Shown one piece after another: positions 52,141-59,671 of a stretch of 59,671 nucleotides of DNA. The notes below the pieces were generated by a model, which saw only the letters and a list, made by a program, of their open reading frames with translations, had not been told where the DNA came from and did no database searches. Where the stretch lies: assembly GCF_000382245.1 (NCBI RefSeq), contig NZ_KB907883.1:1-59671 (forward strand), read 5' to 3'. Each line of letters opens with the position of its first letter. The first letter of the stretch is position 1. This DNA is from Kushneria aurantia DSM 21353. GTDB taxonomy: Bacteria; Pseudomonadota; Gammaproteobacteria; Pseudomonadales; Halomonadaceae. Both the position numbers and the translations under genes were made by a program.

Positions 52141-53295
52141 ATGTCGAGCAATGCTCTGTCAGGCGGCAGCGAGTCTGATAGCGTCCGCTGGTATTTCGTT
52201 GACAGCGAAGCGGCGCTGGACAGCGCCTGCGAGGCGCTGTCCGGCTGCGATGTGATCGGTGTCGACACCGAGTTCATGCGCGAGACGACCTTCTACCCGC
52301 AGCCGGCGCTGATCCAGCTGGGCAGCAGCGAAGAGGCCTGGCTGATCGATCCCGTGGCGCTTTCTCCCACCCCCGCGCTACGGCGTTTGCTGGGTGAAGA
52401 AGGACCGCTCAAGATCTTTCATGCCTGCGGCGAGGATCTGGAAATCTTTCAGCGCTGGATGGGCGATGTGCCCTCACCGATGGTCGATACGCAGCTGGCG
52501 CACGCCCTGCTCTGCGACGAGATTTCGATCAGTTATCAGCGCCTTGTGGCGCACTGGATGCAGGTGCATCTGCCCAAGGACGAAACCCGCTCCAACTGGC
52601 TGCTGCGCCCGCTCAGCGCCGAGCAGTGCCGCTACGCGGCGCTCGATGTCTGCTGGCTGCCGGCGCTGTGGCGACGTCAGTCGGCGCAGCTGGGCGCCGA
52701 CCGGCGCCTCGGCTGGCTGCATGAAGAGTGCGCGGCGCTGTTGGATAGCGCCCGCGGCGAGCGCGACCCGGATCTGTGGTATCTGCGCCACCGTAACGCC
52801 TGGCGTCTGACGCCGCGCCAGTTGGCTGCCTTTCAGCGCCTGTGCGGCTGGCGTGAACAGGCGGTGCGCCATCGCGACTTGCCGCGCGGCTGGCTGGCCA
52901 GCGATGCGCTGCTGATGGAGATCGCCGCGGCCATGCCGACCAACCGTCATGAGCTGGCCGCCATTGACGGCGTCAAGCCGGGCTTTATCAAGCGCGACGG
53001 TGACGCCGTGCTGGCGCTGGTGGCGCAGGCCGCACAGTTTGATGACCAGGAGCTGCCCCATGCGCTGCCATCGCCGCTGGACGCCACCTACAAGCGGCGC
53101 ATGAAAGCGCTCAAGCAGCAGGTACGCGAGCGCGCCGAGGCGCTGTCGCTGCCGCCCGAGCTGCTGGCGACACGTCGCGATCTGGAAAAATGGATCGCGG
53201 CCGATCTGCACGCCGCGCCCTGGCCGTTTTTCGGCGGCTGGCGCGGTGAGATACTCAACGCCATCCTGGTCGATACCCTCGAAAGCTTCGAGTGA
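52141..53295 (+). CDS. rnd: ribonuclease D
   Basis: The product is 384 residues; the ATG at 52141 fits the family start. It has the DEDD exonuclease motifs VIGVDTEFMRETTFYPQPAL (Asp and Glu), FHACGEDLEIF (Asp), and RYAALDVCWLPALWRRQ (Tyr/Asp of motif III), then two HRDC domains (about 215-375). It trims the 3' ends of tRNA and other small RNAs. It follows recR by 111 bases and overlaps or nearly abuts the ycgL-like gene. Confidence 0.94.
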   Translation: MSSNALSGGSESDSVRWYFVDSEAALDSACEALSGCDVIGVDTEFMRETTFYPQPALIQLGSSEEAWLIDPVALSPTPALRRLLGEEGPLKIFHACGEDLEIFQRWMGDVPSPMVDTQLAHALLCDEISISYQRLVAHWMQVHLPKDETRSNWLLRPLSAEQCRYAALDVCWLPALWRRQSAQLGADRRLGWLHEECAALLDSARGERDPDLWYLRHRNAWRLTPRQLAAFQRLCGWREQAVRHRDLPRGWLASDALLMEIAAAMPTNRHELAAIDGVKPGFIKRDGDAVLALVAQAAQFDDQELPHALPSPLDATYKRRMKALKQQVRERAEALSLPPELLATRRDLEKWIAADLHAAPWPFFGGWRGEILNAILVDTLESFE

Positions 53296-53318
53296 GCCCG
53301 GCACCGTTGGAGACCGTC

Positions 53319-53627
53319 ATGTACCCGATGCTCTGTCAGATCTTCAGCAGTCCGCGCTTTGAGGAGATGTTTCTCTACGTCGACCGCGCCCGCGGCCTCG
53401 AGGACGTTCCCCAAGCGCTGCTCGAACACTTCGGCACGCCGCGACCGGTGATGATTATTCCTCTCGATGAACGACGGCGGCTGGCGCGGGTGGAGATACA
53501 GGCGGTGATCGAGGCGCTGCGCGACAAGGGCTACTACCTGCAGATGCCGCCCGGTGGCGACGTCCTGAGCCGCGATCGGGCCTTTTCTGTCGAAGGCGAC
53601 GAGGCAGGGGTGCCCGGTGGAGAGTGA
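53319..53627 (+). CDS. ycgL: YcgL-domain protein
   Basis: The product is 102 residues; the ATG at 53319 with GGAG eight to ten bases upstream is preferred to a GTG at 53292 that overlaps the rnd stop. It has MLCQIFSSPRFEEMFLYVDR, as in YcgL (MxxxVYRSxKKxxMYLYV), and LRDKGYYLQMPPGGD. The small alpha/beta fold is common in gammaproteobacteria but its function is unknown. The frequent neighbourhood of rnd and ycgN is known. Confidence 0.85.
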   Translation: MYPMLCQIFSSPRFEEMFLYVDRARGLEDVPQALLEHFGTPRPVMIIPLDERRRLARVEIQAVIEALRDKGYYLQMPPGGDVLSRDRAFSVEGDEAGVPGGE

Positions 53628-53653
53628 CGACCGACCGTTGCGCGGAGGGCGCG

Positions 53654-54103
53654 ATGCGTGAACGTTTTTGGGAGCGGTTTGCCCTCGAGGAGCTCGACGA
53701 GCACGAGTGGGAGGCACTCTGCGATGGCTGCGGTCAGTGCTGTCTGGTGCGGCTGGAAGACGAGGAGAGCGGCGATATCGCGACACTGTCGCTCGCCTGT
53801 CGGCTGCTGGACAGCGACGCGGTGCGCTGCCGCGATTACCCGAACCGGCTCAGCCGCGCCGAGGGCTGCCTGCAGCTCACCCCGGAACGGGTGCGGCGTT
53901 TTTACTGGTTGCCGCAGACCTGCGGCTATCGCCGGGTGGCGCGCGGCGAGACGCTGCCCGCCTGGCATCCGCTGATCAGCGGCGACCCGATGAGCGTTCA
54001 TCGTGCCGGCATCAGTGTGCGCGGCATGACGATCAGCGAGGACGCCGTCGACGAGCAGGACTATGAGGATTACATCATCGCCGTGCTGCCGATCGAGGGG
54101 TAG
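53654..54103 (+). CDS. ycgN: YcgN/UPF0260 cysteine-cluster protein
   Basis: The product is 149 residues, ATG at 53654 after GGAGGGCG; a GTG at 53624 overlaps the ycgL stop and is an alternative. It has EWEALCDGCGQCCLVRLED, which is the zinc-iron-chelating cysteine cluster, LACRLLDSDAVRCRDYPNRL, and CGYRRVARGETLPAWHPLIS. The pattern is that of UPF0260, a widespread family without proved function. Together with ycgL it belongs to the rnd transcription unit. Confidence 0.88.
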   Translation: MRERFWERFALEELDEHEWEALCDGCGQCCLVRLEDEESGDIATLSLACRLLDSDAVRCRDYPNRLSRAEGCLQLTPERVRRFYWLPQTCGYRRVARGETLPAWHPLISGDPMSVHRAGISVRGMTISEDAVDEQDYEDYIIAVLPIEG

Positions 54104-54118
54104 GGCGGTGCCTCCGGT

Positions 54119-56209
54119 TTATGGCGCATCGCCGCCCTGGTGCGCCCTCTCTCTTTCCGCCATTCCCAGCGCCCAAAGGATGAAGGCGTCCTGCTGCGCG
54201 ACGTCGCGCCAGGCGTGAAAACGTCCGGAGGCGCCGCCGTGGCCCGCGGTCATGTCGGTGTGCAGCAGTACCGGTCCGCGGGCACGGTTCATCTCCAGCA
54301 GGCGGGCGTAGAGCTTGGCCGGCTCCCAATAGGGCACGCGGGTGTCGTGCCAGCTGCCCTGCAGATAAACCGCCGGCCAGGAGACCGGGGCGAGATTGTC
54401 GAGCGGCGAGTAGCCCTGAATGCGCTGCTGCGCCTCGGGCTCGCGAGGATCGCCCCACTCGCTGTACTCGGCGGTGGTGAGCGGCAGCTCGGGGTTTTCC
54501 ATGGTGCGTAGTACGTCGACGAAGGGGACATCGAGCACCACCGCGCAGAAGGCGTCGGGATCCAGGTTGACGCTGGCGGCAACCAGCAGGCCACCGGCGC
54601 TGGCGCCGTAGGCGGCGATGTGGCGCTCGTTGGCGAAGCCCTGCTCGACCAGCAGGTTGCGGGCTGCCAGGAAGTCGCGAAAGCTGTTCTCCTTGTGCGC
54701 CAGCTTGCCGGCCAGATACCAGGGCTCGCCGCGGTCGCCGCCGCCACGCACGTGCGCCACGGCAAAGGCGGCGCCGCGTGCCAGCAGCTCGAGGCGTGAG
54801 ATCGAAAACCAGGGGTCGAGAGTCTGGCCGTAGGCACCGTAGCCGTAGAGCAGGGTGGGCAGTGTGCCGCTATCGATCAGATCGGCACGGGCGACAATCG
54901 ACACCGGCACCCGCTCACCGTCGCAAGCGGTTGCCCAGAGGCGCCGGCAGGCGAGCTTTTCGGGGGCCAGGTCACCATGAACCGGCTGCTGGCGCAGTAC
55001 CTGGCGCGCGCCGCTGTCCAGATCGATCTCCACCCAGCGCGGCGGAGTGGTAAAGGACTCCTCGTGCAGGCGCAGCCGGCGCTCATGGAAATGGGGGTTG
55101 TCGGCCAGCGCCAGGCTGCAGGGCATCTCGAAGATCGGTAGCCACTCGTCGCGCTGAAGGCTGTGAGCGGCGTCCGGCTCCAACAGGCGCAGATGCACCT
55201 GAGCGGTGGTGTGGTCGCGCTCGGTCAGCACCAGCCCCCAGGCGAAGGTGTCGATCTCCTCGATAGTGGTGTCGTCGCGGTGCTCGATCAGCACCTGCCA
55301 GTGGTCGAACGCATTCTCCGCGGCGATATCGACACGAAAATGCGGCCCGGCGCGGTTGTGCAGCACGTAGAAGGTGCCGGGACGGTGATCGATAGCGTAC
55401 TCTACGCCGCTCTGTCGCGGCCTGAAACAGCGCGGCTCGGTGGCTGGCGCCGCGGCCGGAATCAGGTGGCTTTCGCTGGTGTCCCTGGACGCACTGGAGA
55501 TCACCAGCCACTGTCGCGAGCGGGTCTTGCCCAGACCCACCCAGAATTCGGCGTCGCGCTCCTCGTAAAGCTGCACCGCGCTGGTTTCATCACGGTGGCG
55601 ACGCCACACGGTGGCGGGACGCTGGGTGTCGTCGTAGCGGGTAAACAGCAGGGTGGCGTTGTCCTCGGCCCAGCACAGCTCCGGACCGATACCGCTTTCC
55701 AGCCGCCGCGCCTCGCCGTCGGGCAGGTGACGCAGCCACAGGTCGAAAAATTCGTCGCCGCGGGTGTCGAGCGTCCAGGCCATCCACTGCTCGTCCTCGG
55801 AAAAGACGATATCGCCCAGCTCGAGAAAGTCTTCATCACGGGCCAGCGCCTGCAGGTCGATCAGGCACTGATGGCCACACCGCTCGCTGTCGTGATGGTC
55901 CAGACCGGCGCCGAGAGGGTGTCGCCAGAGCACCGGATAGTCGGCGTCTGCGGCAGTTTCACTCCAGTAGGCGTAGTGATCGAGCGGCGTGGCAAGACCG
56001 GTTACCGCCAGCTCGCGCCGTGCCAGATGGCCCTGATAGAGTGCCTCGGAAAGCGATGACAGGGGCTTGAACCAGTGCTGGCAGTCAAGGTTGGCGGCGT
56101 TGAGAAAATCCTTGACCTGCACACTGTCACGCTCTTCGAGCCAGTGCCAGAGAGGATCGTCGGGGCGTCGGTAGCGCGCGACCGAGGGCGCTGATGGATG
56201 TGCTTTCAT
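54119..56209 (-). CDS. prolyl oligopeptidase-family serine protease (oligopeptidase B-like)
   Basis: The product is 696 residues from the ATG at 56209. The N-terminal beta-propeller part (about 80-430) includes MAWTLDTRGDEFFDLWLRHL. The catalytic part has IDSGTLPTLLYGYGAYG, HVRGGGDRGEPWYLAGKLAH and the nucleophile loop IAAYGASAGGLLVAASVNLD (Ser at about 545-550), and the final His is in DMTAGHGGASGRF. All triad residues are plausible. Protease II (PtrB) cuts after basic residues in small peptides. It is cytoplasmic and convergent with ycgN. Confidence 0.88.
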   Translation of the reverse strand: MKAHPSAPSVARYRRPDDPLWHWLEERDSVQVKDFLNAANLDCQHWFKPLSSLSEALYQGHLARRELAVTGLATPLDHYAYWSETAADADYPVLWRHPLGAGLDHHDSERCGHQCLIDLQALARDEDFLELGDIVFSEDEQWMAWTLDTRGDEFFDLWLRHLPDGEARRLESGIGPELCWAEDNATLLFTRYDDTQRPATVWRRHRDETSAVQLYEERDAEFWVGLGKTRSRQWLVISSASRDTSESHLIPAAAPATEPRCFRPRQSGVEYAIDHRPGTFYVLHNRAGPHFRVDIAAENAFDHWQVLIEHRDDTTIEEIDTFAWGLVLTERDHTTAQVHLRLLEPDAAHSLQRDEWLPIFEMPCSLALADNPHFHERRLRLHEESFTTPPRWVEIDLDSGARQVLRQQPVHGDLAPEKLACRRLWATACDGERVPVSIVARADLIDSGTLPTLLYGYGAYGQTLDPWFSISRLELLARGAAFAVAHVRGGGDRGEPWYLAGKLAHKENSFRDFLAARNLLVEQGFANERHIAAYGASAGGLLVAASVNLDPDAFCAVVLDVPFVDVLRTMENPELPLTTAEYSEWGDPREPEAQQRIQGYSPLDNLAPVSWPAVYLQGSWHDTRVPYWEPAKLYARLLEMNRARGPVLLHTDMTAGHGGASGRFHAWRDVAQQDAFILWALGMAERERAHQGGDAP

Positions 56210-56260
56210 GCCACGCAGTGTAACATTGATCACCATCACTCACCCGGAGGTTTGTCGTCC

Positions 56261-56725
56261 GTGCTGATTTCCGATTCGATGCCGCTTTTGTGGCTCATCT
56301 GGTTTGTACTATCACTGATCGTGCTGGTTTTCGGCTACTTTGCCATTTCGTTCATACCGCGCCTGCCGCGCTGGCTGATCACTGCCATGGTGGCGGGGTG
56401 TTTGTGGATGCCGGCCCACTTTACCGTGCCGGGGCCGGAGTCGGAGCTGGGCTATTCCGGCTGGGCCCCGGCGCTGGTGGTGGCGGCTGTGGGCGTTTTG
56501 CAGCGCAACAGTGCCCAACTGTTCTATGCCGGTTCGCTGATGCTGGCCGGCGCAGCGCTGTGTATGCTGCTGGTCGCGCTGTGGTGCTATCGCCGCGGTG
56601 GCGACAACGATAATGATAACGACAAAGGCGCTTCTCGCGGTCGCCGCGATGCCGACCGGGAAGCCGGTACGTCGGCACGTCGGCGCAGCGGCGGCGGGCG
56701 TCAGGAGCCTTCGCTGGGGAGGTAG
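56261..56725 (+). CDS. small integral membrane protein, unknown function
   Basis: The product is 154 residues; the GTG at 56261 follows CCGGAGG by ten bases, which is why it is chosen. Three or four hydrophobic segments (LIWFVLSLIVLVFGYFAISF; WLITAMVAGCLWMPAHF; WAPALVVAAVGVLQRN; AGSLMLAGAALCMLLVALWC) are followed by a charged, Arg/Asp-rich tail. I do not recognise the family. It is two bases from the VWA-protein gene and divergent from the oligopeptidase, so it likely shares the VWA operon. The GTG start sits in a 51-base gap shared with the divergent gene's promoter. Confidence 0.6.
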   Translation: MLISDSMPLLWLIWFVLSLIVLVFGYFAISFIPRLPRWLITAMVAGCLWMPAHFTVPGPESELGYSGWAPALVVAAVGVLQRNSAQLFYAGSLMLAGAALCMLLVALWCYRRGGDNDNDNDKGASRGRRDADREAGTSARRRSGGGRQEPSLGR

Positions 56726-56727
56726 AC

Positions 56728-58506
56728 ATGATCGCGCGCTGGTTGACACTCTGGCTGACGCTATGGGTACTGTCGCTGAACGCGGTGCCTGCGTGGTCCG
56801 CCGACGACAGTGCGCCTGAAGCCGCCGACGTGCGGCTTGTGATCGATGTTTCCGGCAGCATGAAGGACAATGACAGCGCCAATCTGCGCGCCAGCGGCGT
56901 GCGCCTGCTGGTCGATCTGCTGCCGGACGGCACCCGCGCCGGTTTCTGGACCTTTGGCCAGCAGGTTACCAATCCGCTGGCGGATGCCGAGGTCAACGAC
57001 CGCTGGCGCCAGCGCGCGCTGAATGTGCTGCCGCAGCTGACCCGCTATGAACAGTACACCGATCTCGAGTCGGCGCTCGAGCGGGTTACCGCTACGCTCG
57101 ACCGCCACGTCACGACGCATCTGATCGTGCTGACCGACGGCATGGTCGACGTTCCCGCCGTGACCGACAGTGACGCCCGTAACAGGGAATCACGCCAGCG
57201 TATCCTCGATGAACTGGCACCCGAACTCGCCGACAGGAATGTGGTGGTGCATACCATTGCGCTGTCGGAGAATGCCGATATCGATCTGATGCGCGCCCTG
57301 TCGCAGCAGACCGGCGGTCTCGCCTCGGTGGCGCCCGACGCCAGCGAGCTTTTGCGCTCCTTCCTCGATGTGCTCAACCAGGTCGTACCGCGCCAGCAAC
57401 TGCCGTTGGACAACGGCCGTTTCGAGGTCGATGAGCGGGTGCGTGAATTCACCGCGCTGGTTTTTCACGCTGCCGACGAGGGGCCGGTGACGCTTATCGC
57501 ACCCAACGGTGAGCGCCTGAGTCGGGAGTCGCCGGGCGCAGCGCAGCGCTGGCGCCACGACGAGCGCTACGACCTGATTACAGTACCGCAGCCGGCAAGC
57601 GGTGAGTGGCGCGTCGAGGGGCCGGTTGGCGAAGGGTCGCGGGTGCTGATCGAGTCCGACCTTCAACTGCGCAGCGAAGCGCTGCCCGCCACGCTTTATC
57701 AGTATTTTCCGCTATCGCTGACGGTCTGGCTCGAAGGCCTGCGCGATGAAAGCGTCTCGGCGCTTATCGCCGAGCTTCGTGACGACCGCGGGATCATCAC
57801 CACCGCCCGATTGACGGCTGCGGGACAGGGGCGCTATCGCGCCGAACTGACCGGTATCAGTCGCCTGGGCAATGCCGAACTGAGGCTGCTGGCGCGCGGT
57901 AATGGCTTTCGGCGTCTGCTGAGTCACGGCGTCAACGTGGTGCCGGCGCTGGACGCGCAGCTTGCTGCCGATCAGTCGCATATTATATTGAGTGCCGCGC
58001 GCGAAGGGCTGAACAGCGACAATACCCAGCCTCGGGCGGCGCTGCTGGGCGACCCGCTGACGGTAGGGCCGGTCGGCGAGCAGCGCTGGCGGGTCGTATT
58101 GCCGAGCCGGCTGCCGGAGCAGGCGGTTGCGGTCAGTCTTGCCGCTACCATCGACCTTGACGGCACCAGTCGCGATATCGAGCTGCCGCCGGTGTGGCTC
58201 AACAGCGATGCCGCCACTTCGTTGGCCGGGCTTGGCGACACGACGGCGCCGGTCGACAGCCAGCCCATGGCCGCCGAAGCGCCCGACGAGGCTGTCGATG
58301 AGCATCTGTCGCTCGACACTCTGTGGCCCTGGGTGAAGACGCAGTGGCCGCAGTGGCGCGAACAGGCCGAGCGCTGGGCGCTTAGCCCGGTGGCCTGGGG
58401 GGTGCTGGGCGCTCTGTTGCTGCTGTGGATGGTGTTGACGTTAATGAGTGGCCGTCGCCGCCGCCGTCGTGCGGCGCGGCGCAGAAGAAAAGAGCCGCGG
58501 GTATAG
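56728..58506 (+). CDS. membrane-anchored VWA-domain protein
   Basis: The product is 592 residues with a signal peptide (LTLWVLSLNAVPAWSADD). A von Willebrand A domain from about residue 30 has the MIDAS start DVRLVIDVSGSMKDND and VLTDGMVDVPAVTDSD. The middle is beta-rich, probably Ig-like. A single C-terminal membrane segment WGVLGALLLLWMVLTLMSG is followed by a basic tail RRRRRRAARRRRKEP. It is a periplasmic metal-ion-dependent adhesion-type domain facing out from the inner membrane. It resembles a marine gamma-proteobacterial VWA family of unknown function. It overlaps the previous operon gene closely. Confidence 0.75.
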   Translation: MIARWLTLWLTLWVLSLNAVPAWSADDSAPEAADVRLVIDVSGSMKDNDSANLRASGVRLLVDLLPDGTRAGFWTFGQQVTNPLADAEVNDRWRQRALNVLPQLTRYEQYTDLESALERVTATLDRHVTTHLIVLTDGMVDVPAVTDSDARNRESRQRILDELAPELADRNVVVHTIALSENADIDLMRALSQQTGGLASVAPDASELLRSFLDVLNQVVPRQQLPLDNGRFEVDERVREFTALVFHAADEGPVTLIAPNGERLSRESPGAAQRWRHDERYDLITVPQPASGEWRVEGPVGEGSRVLIESDLQLRSEALPATLYQYFPLSLTVWLEGLRDESVSALIAELRDDRGIITTARLTAAGQGRYRAELTGISRLGNAELRLLARGNGFRRLLSHGVNVVPALDAQLAADQSHIILSAAREGLNSDNTQPRAALLGDPLTVGPVGEQRWRVVLPSRLPEQAVAVSLAATIDLDGTSRDIELPPVWLNSDAATSLAGLGDTTAPVDSQPMAAEAPDEAVDEHLSLDTLWPWVKTQWPQWREQAERWALSPVAWGVLGALLLLWMVLTLMSGRRRRRRAARRRRKEPRV

Positions 58507-58532
58507 GCGGCAGGGATGAAGGAGAGGAGTGC

Positions 58533-58553
58533 ATGAGCGAGACCGCTTCATGA
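58533..58553 (+). other. six-codon leader ORF coupled to fadD
   Basis: ATG AGC GAG ACC GCT TCA TGA follows the strong site GGAGAGGAG (58521-58529). Its stop overlaps the fadD ATG at 58550, which itself has no clear ribosome site. Alternatively fadD starts at GTG 58529. This decides the likely start but is not proved. Confidence 0.4.
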
Positions 58554-59396
58554 GCAAGGAAGAAGTCGTGCCGGCCGTGCTGGAAGGGCCGCCACTGGTA
58601 GTACGTGACGATTACCGCTCGATCCTCGATGTCTTCGATGTCGCCTGTCGACAATACGCCAAAAGACCCGCCTTCAGCTGCATGGGGGCAACGCTTCGCT
58701 TTGACGAGCTGTGGCAGCTGGCAGACCGCTTCGCGCGCTGGGTCGTTGAGCACAGCGGCATGGCACCCGGCGAGCGGCTGGCGGTGGTATTGCCCAATCT
58801 GCTGCAGTATCCGGTGGTGGTATTCGGTGCGCTGCGGGCCGGCCTGGTGGTGGTCAACACCAACCCGCTGTATACCGCCGACGAGATGCGCCACCAGTTC
58901 GAGGATGCCGGCGTCAGCGGCGTGGTTATTTTCGCCCACATGCTGGACACCCTCGAAAAGGTGCGCGAATACGTTGCCATCGAGCACGTGATCGTCACCG
59001 AGGTGGGCGATCTACATCCGCTGCCGGCGCGCCTCAAGTACAACCTGGGGGCGCGCTGGGTGACCCGTCAGGCGCCGCGCCGCCACCCCGCGGGAGCGCT
59101 CGCGCTGCGCGACGCGCTGCACAAGGGGCGCGGTACGACGCCCGTCGAGCGCGGCGGTAGCGGTGACGACGTGGCTATCCTGCAGTATACCGGCGGCACG
59201 ACCGGCACGCCCAAAGGCGCTATGCTGAGTCACGCCAACCTGGTCGCCAACATGCTGCAGACGGGTGAGGTGCTGGGCAGTGCGGTAAAGCGCGGCGAGG
59301 AGACCATCATCGCGCCGCTGCCGGTCTATCACATCTACACCTTTACGGTGAACTGCATGTTCGGGCTGGAGAGCGGCTGTCACAGCGTTTTCATTG
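58550..59396 (+). pseudogene. fadD: long-chain acyl-CoA ligase, interrupted by a group II intron
   Basis: The first 282 residues are normal for FadD: ILDVFDVACRQYAKRPAFSC, then VVVNTNPLYTADEMRHQFED, the AMP-binding P-loop ILQYTGGTTGTPKGAMLSHA, and APLPVYHIYTFTVNCMFGLE. After SVFI the sequence turns into intron at 59397 and a stop follows at 59426-59428. The usual protein is about 550 residues, so half of it, including the remaining adenylation motifs, lies beyond the intron. If the intron splices, a full enzyme that activates fatty acids for beta-oxidation could be made. The 3' exon is not visible here. Confidence 0.8.
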
Positions 59397-59671
59397 GTGC
59401 GCCAGGCATGGCGCGCAGCGCCGACTAGGCGCTATCCGGTCCGCCGTGGTGGTTGGCTGGATGACTTGGGGGTGAAAGTCCCCTACGGACCCTGGTAGCG
59501 GGAACCGTTAGCCGAACAGCAAGGGTGTCCGTCGCGAGGCGGAATCTGAAGGAAGCTGCAGGCAAACTCCTGGCCCGACGAACAGGAACCGCATATGAGG
59601 CAGCCACATCCGGGCGAGAGGGCCAAGAAACTCGAAGCCCAATAGCTATCCGGAAGATGTGGAAGTAGATG
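59397..59671 (+). mobile_element. group II intron, 5' end (continues beyond window)
   Basis: It begins GTGCGCC, the usual 5' start of bacterial group II introns, inside the fadD reading frame. It continues with the typical domain I stretches CAAGGGTGTCCGTCGCGAGG, GGAATCTGAAGGAAGC, GGCAAACTCCTGGCCCGACG and AACAGGAACCGCATATGAGGC, all familiar from these introns. The maturase gene and the 3' end lie outside the window. Confidence 0.88.

Noticed and set aside
1-59671. CRISPR array, tRNA or large rRNA genes
   Set aside because: No regular direct repeats with spacers, no cloverleaf-like segments with a TTCGANNC core, and no rRNA landmarks were seen.

Overview
The window reads as chromosomal DNA of a GC-rich gammaproteobacterium, most likely of the Halomonas family (Halomonadaceae). 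This rests on protein style, on the order dnaX-ybaB-recR-rnd-ycgL-ycgN downstream of a 4.5S RNA gene, and on a glycine betaine/sarcosine catabolic operon typical of halophiles. No database search was possible, so the genus is an inference.

Layout. (1) 1-12.3 kb is a mosaic accessory block: the tail of an IS5-family transposase that truncates a secreted S33-type peptidase gene, decayed remnants of a methyltransferase, a DUF1989 gene and a LysR gene, a SnoaL-like gene, a HigBA-type toxin-antitoxin pair, a HEPN protein coupled to an unknown 269-residue protein, a LysR/MFS efflux pair, an IS1595-family transposase fragment, and a secreted unknown protein followed by a large RTX protein with an HELGH zinc-protease motif. 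(2) 12.5-21.8 kb holds an OsmC-YcaO fusion divergent from a persulfide dioxygenase-like hydrolase and sulfide:quinone oxidoreductase, then a membrane diguanylate cyclase, an orphan beta-propeller protein and DsbD. (3) 22.0-27.2 kb is a metal-uptake operon: a TonB receptor and a FecBCD-type ABC importer behind a near-perfect Zur palindrome, closed by a strong terminator. (4) 27.2-37.8 kb is the sarcosine pathway: a GbdR/SouR-like regulator, glyA, soxBDAG, purU and L-serine dehydratase, converting sarcosine through glycine and serine to pyruvate while handling the released one-carbon unit. (5) 38-44.4 kb carries a short 6-phosphogluconate dehydrogenase, an HI0933-type flavoprotein, a yqjDEK-like membrane trio, phospholipase A1 (pldA) and a DoxX/LysR divergent pair. 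(6) 44.4-48.4 kb is a tightly coupled operon: response regulator, TctE-like kinase, orphan solute-binding protein and TlyA. (7) 48.5-54.1 kb is the core block ffs-dnaX-ybaB-recR-rnd-ycgL-ycgN, followed by a prolyl oligopeptidase, membrane and VWA proteins and fadD. (8) fadD is cut at about 59396 by the 5' end of a group II intron that runs out of the window.

The most unusual signal outside proteins is a pair of structured intergenic elements (31090-31188 and 40346-40491). They share a 29-nt block (26/29 identical) and a closing stem whose arms differ in sequence but keep pairing, while their side arm differs in length. One sits inside the sox operon between soxB and soxD. Other points worth a second look are the RTX metalloprotease cassette, the Zur-box receptor/ABC operon, the HEPN pair and the solute-binding protein/TlyA coupling. 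No tRNA, 5S/16S/23S rRNA or CRISPR array was seen.
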